From contig NZ_CP036349.1 of the NCBI RefSeq assembly GCF_007753265.1, positions 4,435,363 to 4,499,362 on the forward strand: a stretch of DNA of 64,000 nucleotides, written 5' to 3'. The translations under genes were made by a program, and so were the position numbers. Numbering within the stretch: the first letter of the stretch is position 1; every line of letters starts with the position of its first letter. Below the pieces are notes generated by a model, which was given only the letters and a program-made list of their open reading frames with translations, made no database searches and had not been told where the DNA came from. Below, one piece after another: positions 16,839 to 27,773 of this stretch. This DNA comes from Botrimarina mediterranea. GTDB taxonomy: Bacteria; Planctomycetota; Planctomycetia; Pirellulales; Lacipirellulaceae.

Positions 16839-17930
16839 TCACCCGGGCGCTCCCGATTGCCCAGCCGCTCCCGACTGGAAGTACAAGACTCCTAGGCCCG
16901 CCAGGTAGGTCAACAGCACGCACCATGAATCGACCCCCATCCGAAGGATCGATCGATCCCGCCGTTCCAGCAACCCCCACAAGTAGAGCGCGGTCATGAC
17001 GATACTCAAACCGGCCATCAACAGAGCCGAGTTATCCACAGCGTTCATCACGGGGCCATCGCGGTAGGCAAGATCGGCCGGAAACAGCAAAGCAATCTCC
17101 AGCGTGTTGGTGCCCAAGATGTTGGCGATCGCCATCGAGTAGGCGCCGAGCCGAATGGCGCCTGCGGTCGTGCTGATCTCCGGCAACGAGGTCGCTACGG
17201 CGACCAGTGTCGCCCCGATAAATCCACTGCCGATGCCGGTTTGGGCCGAAAATGCGTCGGCCGACGTGGAGACGGAGGCGCCGCCGATCAGGACGAGGAC
17301 GCAATTGAAGGCGAACAACGCCATCAACCACGCCAAAGAGGCGTCGGTACTTTCTTTCTGATCGTCTCCTGGAGCGTCAGCTTGCAAGACTTTCTCTGGC
17401 AACCGGGCGGCGGTCCATGTCTCAAGCGATGCGAAGTTCTCGATGTAGTACAGCGACATGCCGTAGATCACGACCAGCAATAAGGGCCAAAAGCCGATGT
17501 GTGCAAGAATCGCCACATCTCCCGCTGAGACGGCGATGATTGCTAATGCGACCTGCAGCACCAGCAACACGCCAGCGAGCAGCAAGACCGGGTCGGGAGA
17601 GAAGAAAGTTAGCGGGCCGTCGCGGACGCTCCAGAAGTCGATCAAAGCCAGTACCGCCAGTTGCATGGCGACGCCACCAAACAGATTGTTCACCGCCAGC
17701 GGCGCGTTCCCCAGGGCGCCGGCGGTCACCGTCGTGGCGATCTCGGGCAACGATGTCGCCACCCCCAAAAGCATCGCGCCGGCCAGCACCCGGCTCATAC
17801 CCGTGCGCAAGGCAATCGATTCCGCAAGACGGGCGAGCTGCAATCCCGCCACCCAGACCACGGATCCCCCGATTGCCAGGATCGCGAGATTTCCCCAAAC
17901 AGGAAGCGATTTGAAATCCAAATCAAGCAT
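16839..17930 (-). CDS. CaCA-family sodium/calcium exchanger
   Basis: The protein has 363 residues from ATG 17930; a GTG at 17942 is also in frame. The two alpha-repeats of the Na+/Ca2+ exchanger family are visible: [20 protein letters not shown] in the first half and [20 protein letters not shown] in the second, each with the ion-binding Glu. About ten membrane segments are predicted by eye. It catalyses cation antiport across the cytoplasmic membrane. It is the first gene of the oxidase operon, only two bases before the subunit II start, an unusual partner whose link to respiration is unexplained. A second family member lies at 50625-51722. Confidence 0.9.
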   Translation of the reverse strand: MLDLDFKSLPVWGNLAILAIGGSVVWVAGLQLARLAESIALRTGMSRVLAGAMLLGVATSLPEIATTVTAGALGNAPLAVNNLFGGVAMQLAVLALIDFWSVRDGPLTFFSPDPVLLLAGVLLVLQVALAIIAVSAGDVAILAHIGFWPLLLVVIYGMSLYYIENFASLETWTAARLPEKVLQADAPGDDQKESTDASLAWLMALFAFNCVLVLIGGASVSTSADAFSAQTGIGSGFIGATLVAVATSLPEISTTAGAIRLGAYSMAIANILGTNTLEIALLFPADLAYRDGPVMNAVDNSALLMAGLSIVMTALYLWGLLERRDRSILRMGVDSWCVLLTYLAGLGVLYFQSGAAGQSGAPG

Positions 17931-18440
17931 AGAGGCCTGCACCCAGGGCTGGCGTGAACGACTCTACGGGGTGGTGCCGGGAGATCGACCCCACCTGATC
18001 GTCACCCGAACACGACTCGGCGGGGGCACAATCTGCGCCACCTGAAATCGCCACCGTTCCACGCAGGTAGTAACTCCCCAGAGGTGCGGGCCCATACATG
18101 CCCAGCCAACTCCAGCGGTCGGGTCGTTACACCAGCGCCACCACAGCAGTTGGCTCCCTATCACCCCACTGTGTTGCTTGGTAGCCAAGGTGATCGCGTT
18201 CGCGCCAGCCTCGTGGGCGGAAGCTTTTCACACCTTGCATTCAGAGAGCGGCACAGCGTTCGCTGCTCACGATCTACACCAAGTTGCATCGTCTCACGCC
18301 GTCGTCACGCGCGTAAGGGATTGATAGCTCCCGTCTTAAGAGCCGACTTCAACAATCTGGGTCGGTACGAGCGACTCGCGGCGTGTTGACGCCCTGCAAG
18401 CTTCGTCATCTGTAGCCTGCAAGTCTGAAGGAGGTAAGCC
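17931..18440. other. Intergenic region between divergent operons
   Basis: About 510 bases separate the oxidase operon (minus) from transketolase (plus). No long coding frame shows recognisable features. A 75-residue minus frame around 17964-18188 has an odd Trp-rich composition and no start context. Promoters for both directions should lie here. The only firm signal is the Shine-Dalgarno site at its right end. Confidence 0.5.
18428..18435 (+). promoter_or_regulatory. Strong Shine-Dalgarno site of transketolase
   Basis: AAGGAGGT lies five bases before ATG 18441, a near-perfect match to the 16S rRNA tail. Most genes in this window lack any such site, so this gene is probably efficiently translated, and the start is fixed. 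Confidence 0.85.
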
Positions 18441-20306
18441 ATGACTCAGGATGAACGACAGCAGCTTGAAGAAGTATGCCGGTTGATGCGGGTCTGGATA
18501 CTCGAGTCCTCGCACGCGGCAGGCTCAGGGCACCCGACCTCATCGTTATCGGCGTTGGAACTGATGGCCGGGCTATTCTTCACGGGCCAACTACACTACG
18601 ACGCCTCCGATCCCGGTTACGTGAACAACGACCGTGTGATCTTCTCGAAAGGGCACGCCTCCCCGCTCCTCTACGCCCTGTGGGCCGCCGCCGGCGAGAT
18701 CGCCGAGGATGATTTGCTCACCTACCGAGACTACGACAGTTCGCTCGAAGGGCACGCCACCAAGCGATTCGAGTTCGCCGAGGCCGCCACCGGTTCGCTC
18801 GGCCAAGGATTGTCGATCGGGGTCGGCATGGCCCTGTCGGCAAAGCAGATCGACCGGGTCCCTTACCGGACCTACGTCTTGCTCGGTGACAGCGAAATGA
18901 CCGAGGGTTCGCAATGGGAAGCGATCCAAATCGCGGCCCACTACGAACTCGATAACCTCGTTGGCATGCTTGATGTCAACCGGCTCGGCCAGCGAGGCCC
19001 GACGCAATTTGGCCACGACCTCTCGGCCTACCAACAACGACTCGAAGCTTTTGGCTGGCATGTTGAAATTGTTGAGGACGGGCACGACCTCGACCAAGTT
19101 GAAACGGCCCTCGCTTTTGCCCAGAAGGTAAGCGGCAAGCCAATGATGATCATCGCCAAAACGATCAAAGGACACGGCGTCTCTTTTCTTGAGGATGAGG
19201 AAGGGTTCCATGGCAAAGCGCTCGACGACGACCAATTGAAGCGAGCGCTTGATGAAATCGGCGAGGTGGACCGCTCGGTGCGAGGTCGCATCGCTCCGCC
19301 GAAGCGCGTCGAACTCCCCCCTTTGAAGCCGCTTCCGGCGGGTCCGCTGGAGTACGCGGTCGGAGATTCGCACGCCACGCGCGACGGCTACGGTTCAGCC
19401 CTGAAAAGGCTAGCGCCGGTGCTGCCCCACCTAGTTGCGCTGGACGGAGAGGTGAGCAACTCCACCCGCGCCGATGTGCTCCGCGACGCGTACCCCGAGC
19501 GCTTCTTCGAGATGTTCATCGCCGAGCAGAACATGGCCGGCGTCGCGTTGGGCATGGCTCTGCGCGGCAAGACACCGTTCGTCTCGACGTTTGCGGCATT
19601 CCTCACTCGGGCGTTTGATCAGATCCGCATGAGCGTCCACTCGGGCGCCGGGATCAACTTTGTCGGCTCGCACGCCGGCGTGTCGATCGGTCAGGACGGT
19701 CCTTCACAAATGGGCCTGGAAGACTTGGCGATGTTCCGGACCCTGCCGGGCTCGACGGTGCTGTACCCCTGCGACGCCGTCTCGACCGAGCGGCTGGTCG
19801 AAGCGATGGCCCATGAGCCGGGCGCCTGTTATCTCCGGACCACCCGCGGTAAGACACCGGTGATCTACGGCAACGACGAGGAGTTTCCGATCGGCGGATG
19901 CAAAGTGCTGCGGCACTCCGACCGGGATGTCGGCGTCGTCGTTGCCGCTGGGGTCACGCTCCATGAGGCTCTTGCCGCTTACGACAAGCTCCACGAGTGG
20001 GACATCCCGATCCGTGTGATCGACTTGTACAGCGTCAAGCCGCTTGACGCAGAGACACTACATCGCGTCGCCGAGGCGACAGGCTTCGTGGTGACGGTCG
20101 AAGACCACTACCTCGCAGGCGGCCTGGGTGAAGCCGTCGCGTCAGCCCTGGCCGACCGCCCCGTCCCGGTCTTCCAGATGGCGGTCGATCAACGACCACG
20201 CAGCGGGGAGCCAGCTCGTCTCCGCAAGGCCGAGGGAATCTCTGCCGATGCAATTGTCGGCTTCGTCTCAAACGTCGCCAATTCAATGCAACCGACACTT
20301 CATTAG
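18441..20306 (+). CDS. tkt: Transketolase
   Basis: The protein has 621 residues, the length of the shorter animal-like transketolase class. Thiamine-diphosphate features are complete: AAGSGHPTSSLS and SKGHASPLLYALW near the N-terminus, then GDSEMTEGSQWEA as the TPP/Mg motif with DVNRLGQ. AEQNMAGVALGMALRG carries the catalytic Glu of the pyrimidine domain. The C-terminal transketolase domain runs from about 490 (GGCKVLRHSDRDVGVVVAAG). It transfers two-carbon ketol units in the pentose phosphate pathway, in the cytoplasm. It has its own strong ribosome site and a gap of over 400 bases after it, so it is probably monocistronic. Confidence 0.95.
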   Translation: MTQDERQQLEEVCRLMRVWILESSHAAGSGHPTSSLSALELMAGLFFTGQLHYDASDPGYVNNDRVIFSKGHASPLLYALWAAAGEIAEDDLLTYRDYDSSLEGHATKRFEFAEAATGSLGQGLSIGVGMALSAKQIDRVPYRTYVLLGDSEMTEGSQWEAIQIAAHYELDNLVGMLDVNRLGQRGPTQFGHDLSAYQQRLEAFGWHVEIVEDGHDLDQVETALAFAQKVSGKPMMIIAKTIKGHGVSFLEDEEGFHGKALDDDQLKRALDEIGEVDRSVRGRIAPPKRVELPPLKPLPAGPLEYAVGDSHATRDGYGSALKRLAPVLPHLVALDGEVSNSTRADVLRDAYPERFFEMFIAEQNMAGVALGMALRGKTPFVSTFAAFLTRAFDQIRMSVHSGAGINFVGSHAGVSIGQDGPSQMGLEDLAMFRTLPGSTVLYPCDAVSTERLVEAMAHEPGACYLRTTRGKTPVIYGNDEEFPIGGCKVLRHSDRDVGVVVAAGVTLHEALAAYDKLHEWDIPIRVIDLYSVKPLDAETLHRVAEATGFVVTVEDHYLAGGLGEAVASALADRPVPVFQMAVDQRPRSGEPARLRKAEGISADAIVGFVSNVANSMQPTLH

Positions 20307-20330
20307 GCCTAGGAATCTCCTGAGGCCTAA
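20303..20330 (+). terminator. Possible hairpin at transketolase stop
   Basis: An 8-base inverted repeat (TTAGGCCT at 20303-20310 with AGGCCTAA at 20323-20330) encloses a short inner AGGA/TCCT pairing. It overlaps the stop codon. There is no T-tract, so a rho-independent terminator is not certain. Confidence 0.45.
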
Positions 20331-20740
20331 GAGGTCGCTCTTAGCATCAGGTACCTAGACGAAAAGCGAAGGGATGTTCTCCGTGTCACACTGCGAAGTG
20401 AACTCACGCTCGTGCCCTTCCGCAGTAACCCCCCTCACTCTTCCCCACCCGTGTCGTACTATCCACTCCAGCGTCGACCTCAATCGGAGGTCTGTCACTA
20501 GAATGAAGTAACAACACTGAAGAATTCAATCTCAGCAACCTCGCCACTTGGAATTCCATTCGCGAGGCGTACTCACATGCAATTCTCGCGCCAGCCCACT
20601 AGGGCACTCGATACCGCGGAATAGAGTAGTTTGCCGTAAGTTCCTCAGAGCACTCCCTAGGAGCACGATGCAATGCCGGAAAAACGCCAACGACCAGAGA
20701 GACTCGGTGCCGTCTGCCATTAACCGAGAGCACGGGAATC
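20331..20740. other. Intergenic region, apparently lower G+C
   Basis: About 410 bases lie between transketolase and the DUF421 gene. Base composition appears lower in G+C than the flanks. No protein-like frame, tRNA or inverted repeat is recognised. The promoter of the DUF421 gene is presumably here. Confidence 0.5.
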
Positions 20741-21277
20741 GTGGAGGACGCATTCTTTGACAGCTGGGACGGGTTACTACGCACGCTTGCCGTCGGCGTG
20801 CTGGCTTACATTGCGCTCGTTGCACTCCTGCGTCTTTCGGGCAAGCGGACACTAACCAAGCTCAATGCGTTCGATCTTGTCGTGACGGTGGCCCTGGGAT
20901 CAACTCTCGCAACGATGCTTCTCTCGAAAGATGTAGCGTTGACGGAAGGGGCGCTGGCATTAGCGCTGCTTATCGGGCTGCAGTACCTCGTAACCTGGAC
21001 CAGCATTCGCCTGAGGTGGTTTCGGGCGCTAATCCGCTCAGAACCGACCCTGCTGTTGCATCATGGTAGAATGATGTCGCGGGCAATGCAGCGAGAACGG
21101 ATCACCGAGGGAGAAGTCCTCGCTGCCCTCCGAGCAGCGGGCGTAGCTTCGGTTGATGGGGTTGAGGCGGTGATTCTGGAGACCGACGGATCGCTGAGTG
21201 TGGTGCAGGGGCCGGTCGCAAACGTAGCAACGAGCCTCCGTGACGTTCGCTCCATCGGCAACCGCTCGGCAGGTTGA
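20741..21277 (+). CDS. DUF421 (YetF-like) membrane protein
   Basis: The protein has 178 residues from a GTG start. Hydrophobic helices occupy the first half (VGVLAYIALVALLRLSG, FDLVVTVALGSTLATML, ALALALLIGLQYLVTW). The soluble C-terminal domain has the typical RITEGEVLAALRAAGVASVD followed by VEAVILETDGSLSVV. The pattern GKRTLTKLNAFDLVVTVALG is diagnostic of DUF421/YetF. The biochemical role is unknown; relatives are envelope proteins, some linked to sporulation or stress. It is slightly shorter than typical members (about 220). Confidence 0.88.
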   Translation: MEDAFFDSWDGLLRTLAVGVLAYIALVALLRLSGKRTLTKLNAFDLVVTVALGSTLATMLLSKDVALTEGALALALLIGLQYLVTWTSIRLRWFRALIRSEPTLLLHHGRMMSRAMQRERITEGEVLAALRAAGVASVDGVEAVILETDGSLSVVQGPVANVATSLRDVRSIGNRSAG

Positions 21278-21628
21278 ACACTGAACCGCAAGCCGATGAA
21301 CGCCGCTCGGCAAGGCATACTTCTCTGATCCGCTTGGGCGATCTTGATCGCAACACATCTCGCCGCAATTGCTCGAGATGCGGCCGGTACGTCAAGAGTC
21401 GTGAACAATCGGAGACTCTCTGCAAAGCGCCGAGCCAGTCAAAAAAGTCGCTATACGAAGGGAGTTCATGCTTCGTTTCTGACCAACAACGGACGTAGCG
21501 AACGGGATCAGCCCCGAGAGACCATACTCTAGGAAGCAAACGCTCTAGACGCCCCGCTATCTCGTTGGGGGCTGCTCGATCATCGAGCCGCTAATCCTTT
21601 CGAGTAGATTCGCTGAGGAGATAAGTCG
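21278..21628. other. Intergenic region
   Basis: About 350 bases. Weak open frames on the two strands oppose each other and show no family features. GAGGAG at 21615-21620, eight bases before the next ATG, is a likely ribosome binding site for the HMA/MauE-like gene. Nothing else is recognised. Confidence 0.5.
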
Positions 21629-22381
21629 ATGCAGCAGACCTACGAGACCAACCTACGATGCCAGAAGTGCTTGACAACGATCGGGCCTCTGCTTGACGCC
21701 GAAGAAGGAGTGCTCAATTGGTCGGTCGATCTCGACGATCCCAAGAGGCCACTCACCGTCGACCTAGCCGATAAGGCAGACAGTGATCGCGTCGTCAAGC
21801 TGATGGGAGAGGCCGGCTATCAGGCGACCCCGGTAAGTTCACCGCCGAGTAAGCAGGGCGCCTCGACGCAGAGCACCGAGCCATCGACCGGTTTTTCCCT
21901 CTCGAACTACAAGCCTCTACTGTTGGTGGTCGCCTATGTGCTTGGTGCGACTGCAATTGCAGAGTCAATTCACGGCGAGGTCGTTTGGCCGCGGGCGATG
22001 AGTTACTTCATGGGCTTTTTCTTCCTCGGCTTCGCCTTCTTCAAGCTCTTGGATATCCCGGCGTTCGCTGATGCCTTCTCAAGCTACGACATTGTGGCGA
22101 AGCGTAATCGTGCGTACGCCTTGGCGTACCCATGGATCGAACTCGCACTTGGGATCTTATTCGTCAGCCGCACTCTGCCGATCCTCGCCAACTGCCTAAC
22201 AGCGATCGTCATGGCGGTAGGGCTCGTGGGCGTCGCCGGCGCTGTCCTCCGCAAACAAACCATCCAATGCGCCTGCCTCGGAACAGTCTTCAACTTGCCG
22301 ATGTCAGTCGTCACGATCGTCGAGAACAGCGTCATGTTGGCGATGGCGATCTTTATGCTCATGAGGCATCTCACGTCTTGA
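21629..22381 (+). CDS. HMA-like domain plus MauE-like membrane protein
   Basis: The protein has 250 residues with a GAGGAG ribosome site. Residues 1-70 form a heavy-metal-associated-like ferredoxin fold, with the metal motif written CQKC (about residues 10-13) and the later GEAGYQATPV typical of HMA ends. After a linker, residues from about 90 contain four membrane helices (LLLVVAYVLGATAIAES, YFMGFFFLGFAFFKLLDI and onward) and a CACLG motif resembling MauE/DoxX-type proteins. It may bind or move a soft metal or thiols at the membrane; this is inferred from domains only. No metal efflux ATPase lies next to it. Confidence 0.75.
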   Translation: MQQTYETNLRCQKCLTTIGPLLDAEEGVLNWSVDLDDPKRPLTVDLADKADSDRVVKLMGEAGYQATPVSSPPSKQGASTQSTEPSTGFSLSNYKPLLLVVAYVLGATAIAESIHGEVVWPRAMSYFMGFFFLGFAFFKLLDIPAFADAFSSYDIVAKRNRAYALAYPWIELALGILFVSRTLPILANCLTAIVMAVGLVGVAGAVLRKQTIQCACLGTVFNLPMSVVTIVENSVMLAMAIFMLMRHLTS

Positions 22382-22505
22382 TCGGTCGGTAGACGTTCAA
22401 TCGAGCGAAGCCCGCCTGAACACCAAACTCTGACGGATAGTGTTGGCTGGTGTTCCCCGGCGGAACGGTGTCATCGAAATTTAAGGACACCATTGCGGCC
22501 CCCCG

Positions 22506-22799
22506 GTCGCTCTGCTGTCGGCCGGCAAGGTCGCCCCGCGCACCGCACAGGCCGCGATGCGTCACTCGACGATCGATCTGACGATGAACACTTACACCGA
22601 TCCTAGGGTGCTCGACGTTGCTGGCGCCCTCGACTCGCTCCCCGCGCTTTCTCTGAATAGCGGGCCCCTCGACGGCGCGACTCAGGATCGGCAGCTGGCA
22701 CGGGCTACTGGAACGGATGACCGCCGGCCAGCCGAGCGGGCCGCCGAGGTTTCGTGGCGCCAAAGGTGGCGCCAAATCCAGGTAAGCAGAGCAAACTAG
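22506..22799 (+). pseudogene. Tyrosine recombinase/integrase C-terminal remnant
   Basis: The frame reads LLSAGKVAPRTAQAAMRHST (from about 22519), directly followed by IDLTMNTYTDP. This is the C-terminal end of a phage-type tyrosine integrase, with the His/Arg box (MRHS) and the catalytic Tyr in MNTYTDP. The rest of the enzyme, including the N-terminal domains and the first catalytic Arg, is absent upstream. It lies about 90-380 bases from tRNA-Cys, a classic integration target, so it is probably the relic of an integrated element. The frame runs on to 22799 without recognisable sequence after about 22680. Confidence 0.7.
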
Positions 22800-22837
22800 A
22801 GGGGTCTGCTGACAATTCGCCCGCCGCGGACGGTCGC

Positions 22838-22882
22838 CGCGAAAACGAAAAACCCCGGGAAACACAGCGGTTTCACGGGGTT
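22838..22882 (-). terminator. Rho-independent terminator of tRNA-Cys
   Basis: On the minus strand, directly downstream of tRNA-Cys, a hairpin with arms AACCCCG/CGGGGTT (22851-22857 with 22876-22882) and an inner GAAAC/GTTTC pairing is followed by a T-rich tract (A-rich 22841-22850 on the plus strand). Confidence 0.8.
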
Positions 22883-22890
22883 CATCGGAG

Positions 22891-22962
22891 AGGCGTCGGT
22901 GGGAGTCGAACCCACGATGTCGGATTTGCAATCCGATGCCTTAGCCACTTGGCTACGACGCC
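22891..22962 (-). tRNA. tRNA-Cys (GCA)
   Basis: The cloverleaf reads on the minus strand. The acceptor stem is GGCGTCG with CGACGCC and a U discriminator. The anticodon arm is TCGGATTGCAAATCCGA with anticodon GCA, and the T arm contains GGGTTCGACTCCC. CCA is not encoded. It is followed by a clear terminator and an integrase remnant. Confidence 0.95.
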
Positions 22963-23369
22963 TTGGTTCTAGCGGGACACGGGTCCAGTGGACCGGGTTC
23001 GCTAGCACGTCGGAGCTGCAGTCCGACGCGGTTGTGAGAGTTGTATCGGCTTTGCCGCCCCCTCACTGAAGTCGAAACTACGAAACTGGCGGGACATGGT
23101 CAAGGTGTGACGATTGTAGTGGGCAGTCGGCAGAGGGCGGTGAGCGGGAAAACAGCGTCGGCAAAGCCGTCGACCCCTTCTGACAGCCGAATGCCCACTA
23201 CCGGTTCTACCGGTCGTAACGGCCCGCTGAGGCCGTTTGGACGGGCGGCGCTGTGCGCGACGATTCTCAGGGCAGCCGAAAGGATTCGGCGTTGCTTGCC
23301 TAAACTGGGCTTGCCCAAACGGGGCTCGCTCAACCTGACGCCGGAGCCGTCGCCATGCGTATTCGTCTT
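22963..23369. other. Intergenic region with two short palindromes
   Basis: It contains GGTCCAGTGGACC (22982-22994) and a near-palindrome CGTCGGAGCTGCAGTCCGAC(G) at 23008-23028, just upstream of tRNA-Cys on the minus strand. A period-7 repeat lies at 23119-23146 (GTGGGCA, GTCGGCA, GAGGGCG, GTGAGCG). Open frames here show no recognisable protein. The promoters of tRNA-Cys and the next secreted protein should lie here. Confidence 0.5.
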
Positions 23370-23735
23370 GCATCGCCCAGCCGCCTCGCCTCGCTGTCAC
23401 TCGCCGCCGTGGCGGCTGCCGCGTTTGCCAACACCGCGTCGGCCCAGGTGACGCTCGATCCGGGCCCGGTGGGCGCCCCGGCCGTCGAGCGGCCCGAGTA
23501 CGCCGGTCGCATCGGCAAGATGACGCCAACCGAGATCATCCAGGCGAAGGCCCAGGCGAAGGCCGCCCAGCGCGCCGCCCGTATCGCCAGCCGCGAATGG
23601 TACGGCTACTCGCAGGCCCGCCCCTCGACGCCCGCCACGCCGTTCAGCGGCATGTACGGCGCTCAGTTCAACGGCTACACGCTCGGCCGTCCTGAAGCGC
23701 ATCATGTGGCGCGGCCGATTCTGATTCTTCGCTAG
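23355..23735 (+). CDS. Small secreted protein
   Basis: The protein has 126 residues from ATG 23355. The N-terminus has a Sec signal (basic start, then LASLSLAAVAAAAFANTASAQ, with likely cleavage after ASA). The mature part of about 96 residues has an Ala/Lys/Gln-rich helix (EIIQAKAQAKAAQRAARIAS) and a C-terminal region rich in Pro, Gly and aromatics. No domain is recognised. Small exported proteins of this style are common in related planctomycetes. It ends just before a palindromic repeat that separates it from the convergent aldehyde dehydrogenase gene. Confidence 0.7.
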   Translation: MRIRLASPSRLASLSLAAVAAAAFANTASAQVTLDPGPVGAPAVERPEYAGRIGKMTPTEIIQAKAQAKAAQRAARIASREWYGYSQARPSTPATPFSGMYGAQFNGYTLGRPEAHHVARPILILR

Positions 23736-23764
23736 CGCGAAGAGTGGGCAGTTGGCAGTAGTCT

Positions 23765-23851
23765 TGTAGGAGGCGTCTCCAGACGCCGATTACGGTCAAT
23801 TAGCCGATACGGCGTGGTGCGCGTAATCGGCGTCTGGAGACGCCTCCTACA
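23765..23851. repeat. Palindromic repeat family B, copy 1
   Basis: A perfect 30-base inverted repeat (23765-23794 with 23822-23851) contains GGAGGCGTCTCCAGACGCC. Each arm is itself palindromic (GGCGTCTCCAGACGCC), so alternative cruciform foldings are possible. It lies between convergent genes. Other copies are at 25741, 37576, 39879 and 48780. Confidence 0.9.
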
Positions 23852-23862
23852 GATGTTTAGTC

Positions 23863-25296
<1,434 letters not shown>

Positions 25297-25302
25297 TTTG
25301 GA

Positions 25303-25331
25303 TTCACCGCGGAGACGCGGAGGACGCGGAG
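25303..25331. repeat. Left inverted repeat of a small-gene cassette
   Basis: This 29-base sequence beginning TTCACCGCGGAGACGCGG is matched in inverted orientation at 25691-25730, apart from about 9 extra bases in the right copy. The two enclose the 114-residue gene at 25345-25689. It resembles the CGCGGAGACG core of repeat family C. Confidence 0.75.
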
Positions 25332-25344
25332 TTAGTTTGATTAT

Positions 25345-25689
25345 TTAGCGGGGGCCCCAGCATGTGCCCCATTCTACAGAAGGATACGGTCGTACTTGAA
25401 ATCTAAGTGGACGGATGCAGTCCTTCTCGAATGTGAATACCAAAGCGGTAGAGCCTTTTTTATGGGTCTCAGCCACGATGCCTCGAACCCACTGCAATTC
25501 GAGACGCCCTAAAACCTCTTTACCCTTCCACCACGCAAGCTTGGCTTCCATTTCTTGAGGCCAGCATTCGAAGACAACTCTATACCCATTGACTTCGCTG
25601 CCGTACCTCTTGAACACCTGTTCTGATTCTTGAGGTTCGCACTCGAACACCCAAAGTAGCTGCCAATCTTCTGGAAATGGACTCATCAT
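25345..25689 (-). CDS. Hypothetical protein in an inverted-repeat cassette
   Basis: The protein has 114 residues from ATG 25689 (Met-Met start). It is rich in Trp and Glu (WQLLWVFECEPQESEQVF, FECWPQEMEAKLAWWKGKEV) with two FECxPQE-like segments, suggesting an internal duplication. No known domain is recognised and there is no signal peptide. Its G+C content appears clearly lower than its neighbours, and it fills almost exactly the space between two inverted repeats. Both features suggest a transferred or mobile single-gene cassette. That it is a real gene is inferred from its amino-acid composition and framing. Confidence 0.55.
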   Translation of the reverse strand: MMSPFPEDWQLLWVFECEPQESEQVFKRYGSEVNGYRVVFECWPQEMEAKLAWWKGKEVLGRLELQWVRGIVAETHKKGSTALVFTFEKDCIRPLRFQVRPYPSVEWGTCWGPR

Positions 25690-25690
25690 T

Positions 25691-25730
25691 ACTCCGCGTC
25701 CTCCGCGCACTCTGCACACTCCGCGGTGAA
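25691..25730. repeat. Right inverted repeat of a small-gene cassette
   Basis: Inverted partner of 25303-25331. It reads CTCCGCGTCCTCCGCGCACT onward and ends in CCGCGGTGAA. It carries an insertion of about 9 bases relative to the left copy and begins two bases from the gene start. Confidence 0.75.
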
Positions 25731-25740
25731 ATCTAAAAAA

Positions 25741-25807
25741 CGCCGACTACGCGCACCATGCCGTTTCGGAATGGAGGCCGTAATCGGGGTCTGGAGACCC
25801 CTCCTAC
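25741..25807. repeat. Palindromic repeat family B, partial copy
   Basis: Only the loop and right arm of family B are well kept (CGTAATCGGGGTCTGGAGACC and onward at the right end). The left arm is reduced to CGCCGACTACGCGCACC. It directly abuts the right repeat of the small-gene cassette, so insertion of one element may have truncated the other. Confidence 0.7.
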
Positions 25808-25851
25808 AGTCGCTTCGCTTCTTTGTTCCTTCGTTCCTTTGTGGTGAATTT

Positions 25852-27492
<1,641 letters not shown>

Positions 27493-27603
27493 CGCAGTTC
27501 CTTTGCAGTGGTGGACTCTAAGCGTCACGCAAAGCCGCGGAGGCGCAAAGGGGGACCGGTTGCAGAGAGAATGATCTTCTTGCGAGCCCCAAGACCGACT
27601 CGG

Positions 27604-27678
27604 GCGAGCCCCGCGACGTCAGTCCGGGGAGGAAAGTGGGCGCCAACACACTCCCCGGACTGACGTCGCGGGGCTCGC
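27604..27678. repeat. Palindromic repeat family E
   Basis: A perfect 28-base inverted repeat (27604-27631 with 27651-27678) has a 19-base loop and arms starting GCGAGCCCCGCGACGTCAGT. Its design matches family A (GCGAGCC, GACGT core), so it is probably a relative. It lies between divergently transcribed genes, where a terminator role is unlikely. Confidence 0.88.
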
Positions 27679-27773
27679 ATGACACTTAATTTGGGGGCTC
27701 TCAGACCAACTCGAGGCGGGGTAACCTAAGTGGCCTACTGCATTCTCCCTACACCGCCCTCCCCCGCTGCTGA

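Noticed and set aside
22976-23045. Second tRNA upstream of tRNA-Cys
   Set aside because: An anticodon-arm-like hairpin is present (23008-23028), but there is no acceptor stem, D arm or T arm around it.
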